Assembly (NCBI GenBank): GCA_028554755.1
Contig: JAPTOF010000017.1
Location: 7,750,001-7,814,000 of the forward strand
From: Cordia subcordata
Taxonomy: Eukaryota; Streptophyta; Magnoliopsida; Boraginales; Cordiaceae
Length of the DNA stretch: 64,000 bases
Reading direction: 5' to 3'
Under the pieces are notes generated by a model. It saw only the letters and a program-made list of their open reading frames with translations, made no database searches and had not been told where the DNA came from. Each line of letters begins with the position of its first letter. Within the stretch, counting starts at the first letter, position 1. The position numbers and the translations under genes are program-made. Positions 42,570 through 54,328 of the stretch are shown piece by piece.

Positions 42570-44142
42570 ACATGACTATATTAAGCATTAAAGAGTCAGT
42601 GTTAAGCTAGCTCATTGCCAGAAAGCAAACAGGAGCTCATACTTGGATTGGAGGACGCTCATCCCAGACAGGCAGGCAGCAGGGGCTTCGAGTCTGAGGT
42701 GAGCAGTCTTGTATCACTGGTAGGTAATGCCAACTTTGGTAATCTCTTCATATCTGGGGATATGAACATTTTTCATAGGAGATTATAGAAAATACCTTGA
42801 ATTTTTACTCAGCAAGCAAGAGAGTATATTAATCTTTACTTCCCGATATATATTTAATGAGCAACTTTATTACAATCCATACAGTACTGACTTAGAAGAT
42901 CAATTAATGTTACTAAAAGCACCAGTGGAATGGAGATCAAGACAACTTGTTTGGTTCGCCGGCTTTCTTGAAAGTACATCCTAAAGTCGAATTCATAGTA
43001 ACTAGCAATATTTGAGTTTATTTGTCTCGAATAATCAAAGTACGAGATACAAAAACTCTAGTTATTTTTAATTGAATTGGTTCCATTTCGACGAATCTAC
43101 CAAGTTATCATTAAAGCGGACTAGTAGCACAATGACGTGTAAATTATGTGATTATAAAAACGAAATGTGTGTAATACTGTGCATAGATATTTTTGTAAAT
43201 TAGACACTGGAGAATATAATTACGATCTTACCCCATCCGTTGTTACAAAGACACCATAAAATAATAAAGCATGTATGGAACAAGATTATAGCAGCCAACA
43301 AAATTTCATTGTCTAGCGTAGATCTGGAATAATGGAAACAGAAGAAATATTATATACATATGTAATTACAAATCGGATTTAGCATCTGCAGAGCTAATTA
43401 ATTAAATGCGTATCAAATTAACCATCTACTGCTACCTCTATTGACTGGGGTAAGGCTTCAATGATCCAACATGATTGAGTGTGCATTTTGACCTACCCAT
43501 TATCAAATTGGATCGCATGTTTTAAAACCGAAATATTGAAGCGTTGGTTGTCTTTGTGAGAGGGATTACGTACAGCAAAAACTTTATACACGAAAGTATA
43601 GTGTTTTTTTTCTTCCCAGGTACTTGGAAGGCTTAACGTCGATTACTTGACAATTCTTTTCGGAAGAGCATCCCCTTCTATCCTTCTCCAACAAAGAGCA
43701 TAATTGTTTCGGAATTTTAGTAATTGCTCTAAAACTAAAGAGTCTACCAGGACTGTAATTAACAAGTCAATCTGTACAACTATTAATTTCTCGATGAATA
43801 TAACATGTGGCGTAAGAAAACCCCTCCTCTGTCTCAAAATATCTTTACAATCTTCTAACAAAGATGTAAGAGGACTAAATTGCAGAAGTGAGCCATTCAT
43901 CGTCAAGCAAAGAACTTAGTTATTGAGACAGACTTTCTAGGCACCTTTAATTTTGTGAGTGGACCCAACTCGATTTTTGTTGTAGTTCATTTAAATAACC
44001 ACTTCTGTATAAAAGCACCAATAGCTATGCAAATTGACTCCTAAACCATGGGCTTGGTAACCCCATTAGTATCTTTATATTGTACGAGATTTTAGACTAT
44101 TTCCAGTACGTCTTATCAGAGAAGGATAGAATGATGACACTC
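42570..44142. other. Convergent spacer; one unrecognised open stretch
   Basis: It holds the 3'UTR of the DUF579 gene on the left and of the F-box gene on the right, with AT-rich DNA in between. A minus-strand stretch of 87 codons without stop (43643-43906) reads as a possible soluble peptide (LLEDCKDILRQRRG...) but I recognise no family. It could be chance or a pseudogene piece. Confidence 0.45.
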
Positions 44143-45606
44143 CTATTTAATCGAAACTAAGCTCTCTACATAATTAATAACCTCCAACCTATCCCTTTTC
44201 CCATACATCCCAAGCTTCTTGATCTCTCCCGTACCAACATCATAAAGAACCAACTCTCTTGAACTACTCTCAAGAACACATTCACCATTCTTAGAAAACC
44301 CTAATGGCCTCTCCACTCCTGAGAGAGGACCAATGCTTGATACTTTCCTCCATGATTGATCTCCATCTTCAAACCCATTCATCACCCATATGTCAAAGCA
44401 CTTATCCACTTCTTTGAGACGATAAACAACCAAGGCAATGGACTCATCATGATGAGGCAAAACTGCACGAATTATTCTGTGTTGCCCTCCCAATACTTCG
44501 ATATCTAATGGCAATGGTGTGTTTTTGAACACCTCTTTGCACATGTCAAATGAGAGAATCACCTCAAGGTTTCCATCTTTTGCCCACCAGCAAAATGTTT
44601 GGTTCTTGTACACCATGCTCCAGATGTTGATGTACATAATGTTGGCTGGCACTGTGGAATCATACTTTTTCCAGGAATCTGTTAATAGTGAGTAGATTTC
44701 AACCTGATAAACGAAGCTATGCAGCTGGCTGTAGAGGCAAAACAAGATCTGTACCACCTTGTAATCGTTGTTGCTGGAGTCAAACCCGAATCCAAGATCG
44801 CCCCCGCGTACCTGTTGTAGATAATAAATAAATAAGACGAATCTTTCTCTTGGTTGGATGTGGAAATTAGGTGCAATTTATTTCAAGTTCAAAACCAGCA
44901 GGTGCACGGATCGTGTGTAGTGTAGCTTGTGCAAGTGCTGAATTGTTTCCACGAGGAGGCTCCTAAGCTTGGTTTATTTATGCCTAAGTGCTAAAAAGTA
45001 GCTATGTGTGCATGGTGGGATTGTTTTAGATCAAGAGAGCTTGAATGCAAACTAGCAAAATGAAAATGTGCAAAATTGAACTGGTAATTTAGGCCCAAAT
45101 TAAGTAAAAATTGGTTCAAATAATGGCAAATAATTGACTAAATGTTTAAACTTTTAAATGGAGTGGTCAGTTAATAATACCTTCGTATCAGGAGGACGCG
45201 GTATCGGAGACCGAGGGAGCGACTTGAATTCTCTAAGCGCTGGATTCCACAACGCAATGTTATCTGGGAAACCATACAAGCAAACGAGGCCATTGCAGGG
45301 TCCTATGAGCCTGATATGACCAAACACGTCATTGAAAATTGGTGGAAGATCTTGATCCTGGAATGTGTCAAGCTTGTGATGATCATCAGCAACCAATGAA
45401 ACCACTCGTTTGTTTGTAACATTGTCACGATGGCTAATAAGCAAAGAAGCATTTGATTTTTGGTTGTGACGATTTATGTGTTTTGAGATGAAGCTGTGGC
45501 TCTTGATGAGTGAGCACCACAATTTGCACACAGTTTTGAATCTGAGCAGTGATTTTACTGGCAGCTTTGACAGGATTTCAACTATCATATCCTCAGGCAG
45601 ATTCAT
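44143..45606 (-). CDS. F-box protein with FBA/kelch-like C-terminal domain
   Basis: Two exons on the minus strand: 45606-45181 (142 codons) and 44811-44143, joined GT-AG in phase 0; 364 residues. The F-box occupies residues ~2-44 (NLPEDMIVEILSKLPVKSLL, VCKLWCSLI), the SKP1-binding part of SCF ubiquitin ligases. The rest follows the F-box-associated pattern of the large plant family: LIGPCNGLVCLYG, ALWNPALREFKSLP, FGFDSSNNDYKVVQ, VEIYSLLTDSWKK, ILSFDMCKEVFKNTPLP, ELVLYDVGTGEIKKLG. The intron falls just before the FGFD motif, a common place in this family. The substrate is unknown; no frameshift or stop is seen, so the gene looks intact. These genes turn over fast, so orthology will be hard to assign. 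Confidence 0.92.
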
Positions 45607-47873
45607 TGCTGCTGTTGTTTTTTCTTCCTCACTGGGAATTCTTCTTTTTTTTTCTTTTTTTTTGCATATTAATTTTGGTTTTAGAGTTAATTGTTTATCT
45701 AGGTTTGGACTAAACTAAGACCAAGAAGGAAAAGGTATAGAAAACCAGTCAAGGCACCAAAATTGCCATCCATAATGAATGATAATCCTCTTTTTTAGCT
45801 TTGCAACCCGAAGCTACGCAATCTAAGGCACAAAATGGCGAGGATTCTCTATCGAACATTGTTATATAATTTTATCTATCACCCGTCCTATTCTTGTTTT
45901 TCGTTTCGCTAAAAGATGCAATCGAAGCATTATCCTTTTTCTTTTCCTAAATAAAAATGGTCGCTAACATAGTGTTTAGAAGCATTTGTAGTATATATGC
46001 ATGCATACATACAACTTAATTAAACCCAACAACTGTTACATGTTTTTAAACAGGCAAAATGCAGTTAAAGGACGAAAAAAAAAAGAAAGAAAAGAAAAAA
46101 AAACCCTGACATGTATCACCATTCAAGCACCCCCAGTTACAACATTAAGAGATGGGGTTTGATGAATGGTAATTAAGTCAAGATTGGTGGCTCACCGACC
46201 ACATTGATCACCATTCTTGACAATTACTCTCGAGTGGAGTTTTTGTCAAATTAAATGTCCAACCTAACATAAAATGCATGATCACAACAAGAGAAGATAA
46301 TTTTGCGAACCATCATCACGAAGGACACCAACCCTCCTAGCTAGCAAGAATCACCATCCGTAGAACGCCCTGGTCTACTTCTAGCAGGAGAAACTCCGAG
46401 CAACGGCATCAACATTTTGTCCGTTTGGGTTTGATTATGTCATATATAACTCCATAATTTGGATTAGGTTTATCGTTGGGTGATGAATTGTATCGTGTAT
46501 TTTTATTTTGAAATAAATAGGTGTGCTGATGGGTTAACCAATTTTGATTTGTAACAAAAGTTCAAATTTTATGAGAGACGGGAGATTAAGTTGGAAGTGG
46601 GGACTCTAAGAGAGAAAAAAGACAAGGAAAACATACTCCTTTGGATATGAAAGTTCTAGTCAAGTTAGATGTAAGACATGAGTAATCCCTATGTTACTAA
46701 TGACATTTCCCTTCAAACCAAAAACAGAAAAAGAAACTTTATTACCATTTATTATCTAATTAAACAGTCAACATCATCTTATAATCATTACCACTAACAA
46801 ATCGGACAACATCCCCATAGAAAATTCTCTTTCAATTAATTATTATATTAAAATTAAAAACGTTGTAAAACAACAATATAATCAAGATTAATTTTTATCA
46901 TCTTACAGTAGAATAAATCAAATTACTTAATAACTTTTTGTTACTTAATTAATTTTCTGAAGAAAATATAGTTGAAAAACAATTCTGCGTAAACTGCATT
47001 TTCAACTAATTATTCCCCTAATTTTGTCTTACTGAATAATCAACACGTAGCTGATGATCAAGGCTATATTTGAAGTAATTCTACAAAAAGAAACGAATAT
47101 CACGAAGTATTTTTTAAATTTGGGAAACAAAAAGAGAAAAATAATGATTATTTTTCCACCTTTTGTATGTTAATTTATCAACATTAATATTCAAGAAAAT
47201 TATCAACATCTACTAATTGCTCAATTAGAAGTATAATGGCAAAGAATTTGTCTCATCTTATAGAATGTTGATTCTTGTGAGTCTCATGTAAACTAAATTA
47301 ACTATATTTACCAGTTACCATCTAGCCTCCTCATTCAGATGCTTATCCCTTTGTTATATTTGTAGACATTGATGCACGTCTGTCACATGTATTTTCCTTC
47401 CCTTCGGAACTTCGTCGTCGATACGTTTAGATTACAACAAAGTACAAGATTTGGATCTTATTATAACATTACATAATAGTATAATTAATGAACCCTTAAT
47501 ATGATTATGATAAAATGATTTCAATAGTTCATCACTATTATGTTTTTATTTATCATATAGCGTGATAAGGAGAGCCAAGTTCTATACGTAGACACGGAGG
47601 GACAGAAAATTAGGATAGTATGAAATAGAGCAAGCACAATACACATATTATAGTTGAGAAAGAAAGCCCTAGTTTTAGTTGTAATATAATAATATTATTA
47701 CTACGATATTAAACTAAGAAGATACATCAAGTATTTCTTGGCTAAGAGAATCTAACATTATTATTGCCGAACCTTAACATTCCATAACCTAGCAACAGAG
47801 AACATTATTACATATATCTTCATATAAAGTATAACTTGGTTAATATATCGAGAATGTTAAAAGACAGTGCCTC
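45607..47873. other. AT-rich intergenic region
   Basis: This should contain the F-box promoter (45607-46100 region, with poly-T and poly-A runs) and then ~1.7 kb of AT-rich DNA. I saw no repeat family member with clear ends, no RNA gene and no coding stretch. Confidence 0.5.
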
Positions 47874-48026
47874 TTATGCCGCAGGTGCCACGCTTGTTCC
47901 ATCATCGTCGTCGTCGTCATCATCATCACCATTCTTTTTCGACATACGGAAATCGGGAGCAGCAAATGTAGTTTCTTTCACAACCAAGGTAGCATAACCA
48001 CGTCTCTTGCTGCTAACAACCACCAT
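47874..48026 (-). CDS. Candidate 50-residue acidic-tailed protein of unknown function
   Basis: The minus-strand frame is open for 87 codons from 48137, but the ATG there lies inside a TATAAAT box (48136-48142), so the transcript likely begins near 48105. The first ATG downstream in frame is at 48026, giving 50 residues: a basic start (MVVVSSKRRGYA), a middle with KETTFAAPDF, and SKKNG followed by nine Asp in a row and GTSVAPAA. It has no signal peptide or membrane span. The Asp run is coded by mixed GAT/GAC codons. I do not recognise a family. The TATA box, a telo-box-like AAACCCTAA in the leader (about 48080-48090) and upstream ACGT motifs argue for a real gene, but the length is small enough for chance. 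An alternative is a chance frame over a GAT/GAC repeat. Confidence 0.4.
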   Translation of the reverse strand: MVVVSSKRRGYATLVVKETTFAAPDFRMSKKNGDDDDDDDDDGTSVAPAA

Positions 48027-48135
48027 TTTTGACAAGGTCTTGGGAGAGAGACTCAAAATCGCCTCAACTAGTATATTTAGGGTTTCAATATAACTCGAAC
48101 GACTGATGATAGTGGCGAACCAATACTCGTCTCGC

Positions 48136-48142
48136 ATTTATA
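48136..48142 (-). promoter_or_regulatory. TATA box of the small acidic-tail gene
   Basis: TATAAAT on the minus strand lies about 110 bases upstream of the ATG at 48026, leaving a plausible 5' leader of 75-85 bases. It overlaps the more upstream ATG at 48137, which is why I prefer the shorter protein. Confidence 0.45.
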
Positions 48143-48343
48143 GCCGCAAAAAAGAAAAAATCATGGCCACTTTTCTGCAATTCAAACGTTTTTGTTGGGG
48201 GCAATCGTCATTATGCTACATTCCTTTAGGTGATTCACTTGTTGGTCCATAATCTGATATGTAGGGTATAGCATAATGAGAGTGAAAATAAGGAATTGAA
48301 GTGAAATTGAAAGGAAAAAAAAAGTGGAAAATTTTAAAGAAGG

Positions 48344-48449
48344 TGACGTGTGCAGGTGACATCCATACGATGATCTTAAATGGCAGATGAGGACCCCATG
48401 CATGAGTTTAGCTCATGGAGGTTGGTTGCCCCTACGCATCCCACACGTG
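48344..48449. promoter_or_regulatory. ACGT-core motifs (ABRE-like and G-box)
   Basis: TGACGTGTG at 48344-48352 and a palindromic G-box CACGTG at 48444-48449 lie about 200-310 bases upstream of the TATAAAT box. In plants ACGT-core pairs bind bZIP/bHLH factors and often mark ABA, light or stress response. Sequence match only. Confidence 0.35.
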
Positions 48450-48900
48450 GTGGAAGCTGTTTTGCCTCACTCTTGTGCTACATTGTCACGCGCAGATTGT
48501 TTGCCAGGTCTTTGGTCAAATTGTTTCAAACAGTAGGTCAAAGTGTGGTCTTTTCATCGTTGGTGAAATTTCCAGACAACTCCAATAATAGTTAGACACA
48601 AATAGAACAGATCATTTGATTTCTCGTAAAATTATAATTTAATCGATTTTATGTTTCTTTCGTGACAAAAGAAAAATTTGTAGTTCACAAAATGGGCACA
48701 TTATATGAGGCATGGTATTTTTTTTTTTCAAAAGAAATAAAAAAGATATATACAAGGGTTTGGTTAATGTCTCACAAAATACATTAGGTCAAGATATTAT
48801 GATTTCTATTATTGTAATTGAACGAGCCATAAAGAATGAAATGGATGTGTCTCACATTGACTATTTATATTTTCTAAGACAAAACATTCATTTTAGATTT

Positions 48901-48960
48901 TATGTTTGTGTGTAGTGCACTTGTCCATTTTATGTTTATCTGTAGTGCACTTGTCCATTT
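48901..48960. repeat. 30 bp tandem duplication
   Basis: Two head-to-tail 30-base copies (48901-48930, 48931-48960), each with TGTAGTGCACTTGTCCATTT, differing at two positions. No gene or transposon end is associated. Confidence 0.85.
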
Positions 48961-49770
48961 TAATATATATGCTTTAAGTCAACTAATTAAGAGTCAACAA
49001 TAAATATTTGTATTACAAAATAGTATAGTATAAATTTGAGTCTGAGACTTTTTATCACAACGAGTTACTATAAAGACTCTAGCCAGCCAACCTTGTGATG
49101 GATTGGATATTTAGTAAGAGGATATATAATAATATGACCTACATAAGGAGGGGAATCAAACAAAAGTTAATCTATTTTTGAGGGTACATTAAAAATTATT
49201 TCATATAGTTAACGTGGATTATGGTCACACCTTATGAGGTCATGGGGTGACCTAGCTAGAGCGTGACAGAAATAATTAAGATGTTCGAAAACTCTAAATT
49301 AATCTCGGTGGATTATAGAAACTAAGTTGGAGTATGCTTACCACACGACTAAGGTTTTGCTTGCCATAATTTGTGAGATTTCAGTTGTTGAATTATAGAA
49401 TTTTTAGTAATAGAGATTTGGATAAAAGTACCATTGAAAGAAACCGTTAATTTTTGGCTTTGGATATTAAGAACTGAGCTTTTGGTTGTTTTGAGTGTAA
49501 TATTAAATTTTTAAAAAATATAAATAGTATTTTTGAGGGAAAAAAGAAAAATAAATTTTGACATGATGTAAAACGTATCTTGAAAGACTTTTTTTAACCT
49601 CCAATTTGGAGCTTTGTATTTAATTTATTAATTTTTTTACTTTGGCTTTTATGTAAAAGCTCTTTTAAAATGAATCAAACAAGCTAACTTTAACTTTTAA
49701 ACTCAAAGAAAATAATTTTAAGTGTCCAAAAATTAGACAAAGAAACTCTAAATATATGTGATATGTTAGA

Positions 49771-49771
49771 T

Positions 49772-49828
<57 letters not shown>
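49771..49828. repeat. (AC)n-(AT)n compound microsatellite
   Basis: About eleven AC units run directly into a series of AT units. A likely length-variable marker locus. The open minus-strand frame across it (a Tyr/Ile/Val run) is an artefact of the repeat. Confidence 0.9.
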
Positions 49829-50065
49829 CACTCTTTAATTGTGACACATTCTATTTGTTTCTTTGATTTGAAGGAAGCATATTAGGGATGTCAATAGTAC
49901 ATACTTCACTCTGCCCAGCTCCAATACAGAGATGGGATTGGAAGGGGTTTATCAACCCTGCCTTGCCCCTCCCTAGTATATATGTATGTATGTGACATTA
50001 TTTTTGTTATGTAGCTTTATAATTTTATAGTCTTATTATAAGTATTATGTTAATAATGATTCTTT

Positions 50066-50117
50066 TAGTTTAGTCGTTAAAGTTTTTGTGACACTTTGAA
50101 GACCAAGGTTCAAATCT
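50066..50117 (+). repeat. SINE-like tRNA box A/box B pair
   Basis: TAGTTTAGTCG at 50066-50076 resembles a pol III box A (TRGYNNANNNG), and GGTTCAAATCT at 50107-50117 resembles box B (GGTTCGANTCC); spacing of about 30 bases fits a tRNA-derived promoter. No cloverleaf acceptor stem is visible, so it is not a functional tRNA; a decayed tRNA-derived SINE is the best reading. Confidence 0.3.
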
Positions 50118-50829
50118 TTTTAGTAAAATTTTGCAATATTTTTATGTTATTAATAAGTAAATGTTGTAATGGATAGTAGTTTTAATTTGGTTTTAATCCA
50201 TCACCTTGCCTCATTAACTTTGTTGATCGCTTTCCCATAAGGTAAGGCGTTTTTTTTTTCTTCCTTTTTTCATTTGCTAGGGGCATGGGTGATGTGAGGG
50301 TTTACCGATACTAGATATAAAATAAGAGTTGATAAGGGATTTTTACCAGGTACAGAGTAAGGATCATCGAATGCCACCTCATTGCCAACCCTAGAGTTGA
50401 TAAATTCATTTTATTATGAGAGAACATATTTAGTAATGATAGGGATTGATCTAGGTCTTTTAATTTGTTTAAAGGGGATTAATTAAAAATAAATAATTTG
50501 ACACTTAACAATTTTTGCAATAAGGAGAAAATTAGTTTTCAAACCTAAAAATACTTTATTTACATACACTAGTTATTTTCAAATTCATGCAATTTTGTTA
50601 GGCAATCTTTTTATATACATAATTAAAAAAATTCAATATTAAAGTTCTTTTATAAGTCTCAATTTTTGATCATTATTGAGATAAATATATAAAAATACAT
50701 GATGGTAACTTTTGGTTTAAACTATGTTATACTACTTTACTAAATTTTTTGAACTTTTAAATTTATTTATTTATTTGTACATTAATAGTGGTAAATAGAA
50801 AGGCCTTCAAAACTTAAGTAGATAAATAC

Positions 50830-50833
50830 ACAA

Positions 50834-50879
<46 letters not shown>

Positions 50880-50883
50880 TTGT
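50830..50883. repeat. Long AT cruciform-forming palindrome
   Basis: A (AT)n tract is bounded by ACAATGAATAT on the left and its exact inverted copy on the right, so the whole 54 bp forms one palindrome; weaker pairing extends a few bases further (ATAAATAC.. against ..GCATTTAT). Such tracts are prone to cruciform extrusion and instability. Confidence 0.85.
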
Positions 50884-51357
50884 ATGCATTTATATTTAAG
50901 TGTAATGTATTTTTCTTTATATGTGTTCATATAATAAAAGTCCTTAAAGTCATAAAATTAAAGGATTTAATGGAAACCTTTAGTTTTAAATTATATTTTG
51001 CATGATACCAAATCTTTTGAATTTCTAAACTCATTTCTTTAGTTATATAAATAATTGTAATAATAATTGTACACTTTATGGTTACGTGAACTCTTACAAG
51101 GTGAATAATTTATAGTTTTATTTATAATATATGTCTCTTTGTATTTTTTTATGTGATAAAAGTTTTCAAAATATATCAAATTAAAAAATTATAATAATAC
51201 TTGGTTCCAAATTTTCTCATAATACCTCTCATGGTACCAAATCTTTTGAACTTTTAAACACTTTTCTTATTGCAAATTAATAATGACACATCTGAGGCTA
51301 CGCCATATGGATTATTCTAAGGCCTCCGAACTTCCTCTAATGTACATACAATTTTAC

Positions 51358-51430
51358 ATTGATGATGATGATGATGATGATTGTTGTTATTGCTTTTGTT
51401 GTTGTTGTTATTGTTGTTGTTGTTATTATT
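51358..51430. repeat. Trinucleotide tract (GAT)n then (GTT)n-type
   Basis: About seven GAT units are followed by a GTT/ATT-rich stretch. It is a low-complexity microsatellite without an associated ORF. Confidence 0.85.
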
Positions 51431-54328
51431 ATAATATAGTTACATAGTTATCCAGATATAGATACGTGCATAGCTGTTGGTAAAATAATTGCAAAAACAT
51501 AAAATAGAATTGTATGAAATAAGAAACTGATATTAAGTAAATAAACTAAATAATATGGAACATACCTAACCTAAAAAACTAAAATATAAGCTAAAGAAAA
51601 TTGAATAATATATTAAATAAAGCCAAATAAAAAAGACTCGACTAAGCTCGACCTCCTTTAAGGACTTTTTACTTTTGCTACAGTACTAACAATTTTGTGA
51701 TGCAATCCTTCTATAATACAATGTTTATATCTTTTGTGATGGTAGCTCTCCATGAACAAAAAATTGTGAACTTTTCAGTGGTGAACCCTTTCTTATACGT
51801 ATAGTGAACGTTAATATAGACCAGTATTAAACACAGTAAACACCTACGGTCTATATACTATTCATGCTCTAGAATTTATTAGTACAAAAGATTTTCATGG
51901 TGTTACGCAATGCCCGAAAGAATCACTTTATTTAGGTTTAGGAGGAAACCAAGTTATCATTTTTATATTCATGAAGGGCACTCAAAGGTTCTCAAAACCC
52001 TTTCAATTAAGTCCATTTCAAGATAATGGAGAATTCAAAAGTTACTACATTTATGTAGGAAATCATGATTTAAAGAATCCATAATTCCTATGAATTAAAT
52101 GAGTTAGTAGAAAAACTAAAGATTTTTAGAGATAATTTGTCATTCACCACATAATTTTCTAACAATAAATAGATAGATTATATAAATATAGACTAAATTT
52201 AAAATAAATACATGTTATAAAATTGTGAAATAAAATTAGTCAAAATAATAAAATTCAAATTACTTTGTACATCACTATTTATAAAAGTGTAAAACTTTGA
52301 CTTACCCTCTCTTGCATTAGCTCATGTGTCATTTAAAAAACTCCAAACTCATTTAAGTTTAATTTTATGTAATAGTATAGATATAAATGTATATTCTTTT
52401 ATTAAATATTTCTTGATATAGATTAGGTTGATTATTTTTTAAAATAATAAGAGCTGATTTGGATCTTTCTTAATAATTAAGACTAATTAAAAAAAAAACA
52501 AATAATGGGGACTTGTAGGATAATTTTCTCATTTGTTAATACAGAATTGTAGTTAATAAAAAAAATCCCACAAAAATTAAAATTTGATAATGTGGCACAA
52601 CTTTATTACTTTTATATATAAATATACAGATTTTTTATATTTTTTGTTATAAAAAATTCTATAAATGTACTTTTTTGTGTATTTTTTTATTTTAACTAAA
52701 CATTTTATATATGTGATATTTTTACATTCATACACTCATGATAACTTGAGAATTATCCTATATTTTATTTAATAAATATTTTAAAATAGGGAGAATAATA
52801 AAGTTACATCTTTTTATTTAGTTATCAGTAAATATTTAACAATGGAGATTAAATTGATGGTTTTTTAAAAGCACAAGAATTGATTTCGATATTTTGAAAT
52901 AACTTGAAAGAAAAGAGAGTGAAAAAGAAGGAAAAAAGAAGTGGAGACTTATGACATAATTTTTGTAATTTGTTAGTATCAAATAATGATTATTTTATAA
53001 AATACTTAATTAAGATGGAGTCCACAAAAATTGAAAGTTGTTGATTTAATACTACTTATAATACTCTAACTCGTGACATGTAGCACCTTCTAAGATGGCC
53101 ACAAAATTGAGGTTTAACTTTATACTATTGTATAGATAAATTAAAAATTGATTAAGGTGCAACCCCTGCCCTTTAATGCATCCTTGGTTAAGGAAATGTC
53201 TAATAGAACTAGAGTACAAGAGAATTTGAGGACTCCAAAATACAAAGAAAATTTAAGAACAATACCAAAATAAGATTCCTTTGGATGGCCTTGTCAAAAT
53301 AACTTGAACATTTTTTAATTATTAAATCCTTTTCGTAATATTAACATATGGTACAAGAGAGTTCAAATTAACATAATTCACTAGTTAGAACTTCTGGGAA
53401 AATAATAAATTGTTGGTTTATTGTAGATCATTTAAATTTTTTATCTTAATACTTAAAATGTACAATTAATTTAAATTTTTAATATATAAAAAAAATTATA
53501 TTAAGCGAAAGAAAAAATATAGATTAACTTATATCCTCATAGCTAATTACCAAAAATGGTGAAAGAAAATTAGTCGTTGGGCTTCAAGGTTAGGTTCCGG
53601 GACTAGACTCCCAGTGGATACCTATTACATAGGAGCAAAGTAGCTGCCATTAAATATGAGCTGCAGCCTTCTTTACCCACACACCCCACGCTTCCCAACC
53701 CCCCCCCCCCCCCACCCCCATCCCCCCAAAAACAGGGGCTCTTCCTTTTACACTGTGAAGCTCGAGTTGGAAAGTTGAGTATGAGTTGTTAAAATTGATG
53801 TTAAAATCCAAACCAGAATCAAGCAGACTCATTTCCACTTAAAAACACATGAACTCCTCCAGAGTACATTAAGGCTATATCTGAATCATACTCTTGTCCA
53901 TCATTTTCTAATCCAAATCAAAAGTTGATGTACCTAATAAATGGTTTACATTAAAAGACCTTACCGCTTGCTTACAGCAGCTTGTTATAAATCCATCTCA
54001 CGCACGATGGAAACCTAAACCTTAATCATAACATTCTTGAAAAGGCAATCAGTAACACAATTTTGCACAAGACGTGATTTCTTGTTCGATACTTGGGGCT
54101 GGTTGGTCTCCAGGCAATTCTTGCATAATGTGTTTTCGAAATTCATTATCAGATGAACTACTGCACTAACATATTATTATGCAGAATGATAAGGTCATGC
54201 AACCTCCATAACATTCCATTGAGTTTATCGCAAATAAGAGCAGGCATACACTGCTTAGCAATACCAATCTCCATTCCAATGGAATTTACTGAAGTTTGCT
54301 TTCTCTACATCATACCTAGCGAAGAGAC

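Larger units (their letters stand above)
48150..54328. other. AT-rich intergenic region with microsatellites
   Basis: About 6 kb without a recognisable gene. Contents I could support: a 30 bp tandem duplication (48901-48960), CA/TA microsatellite (49771-49828), a SINE-like tRNA-box pair (50066-50117), a long AT cruciform (50830-50883), a trinucleotide tract (51358-51430) and a C homopolymer near 53700-53715. The remainder is >75% A+T with many short homopolymers, consistent with decayed transposon DNA. 53.9-54.3 kb should contain the reticulon 3'UTR. Confidence 0.5.

Noticed and set aside
48027..48137. Longer 87-residue version of the small acidic protein
   Set aside because: Its ATG overlaps a TATAAAT box, so it would lie upstream of the likely transcription start.
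49665..49847. Minus-strand frame with a Tyr/Ile/Val/Cys run
   Set aside because: It translates the AC/AT microsatellite.
50066..50117. tRNA gene
   Set aside because: Box A and B-like words exist, but no paired acceptor or anticodon stem is visible; a SINE relic is more likely.
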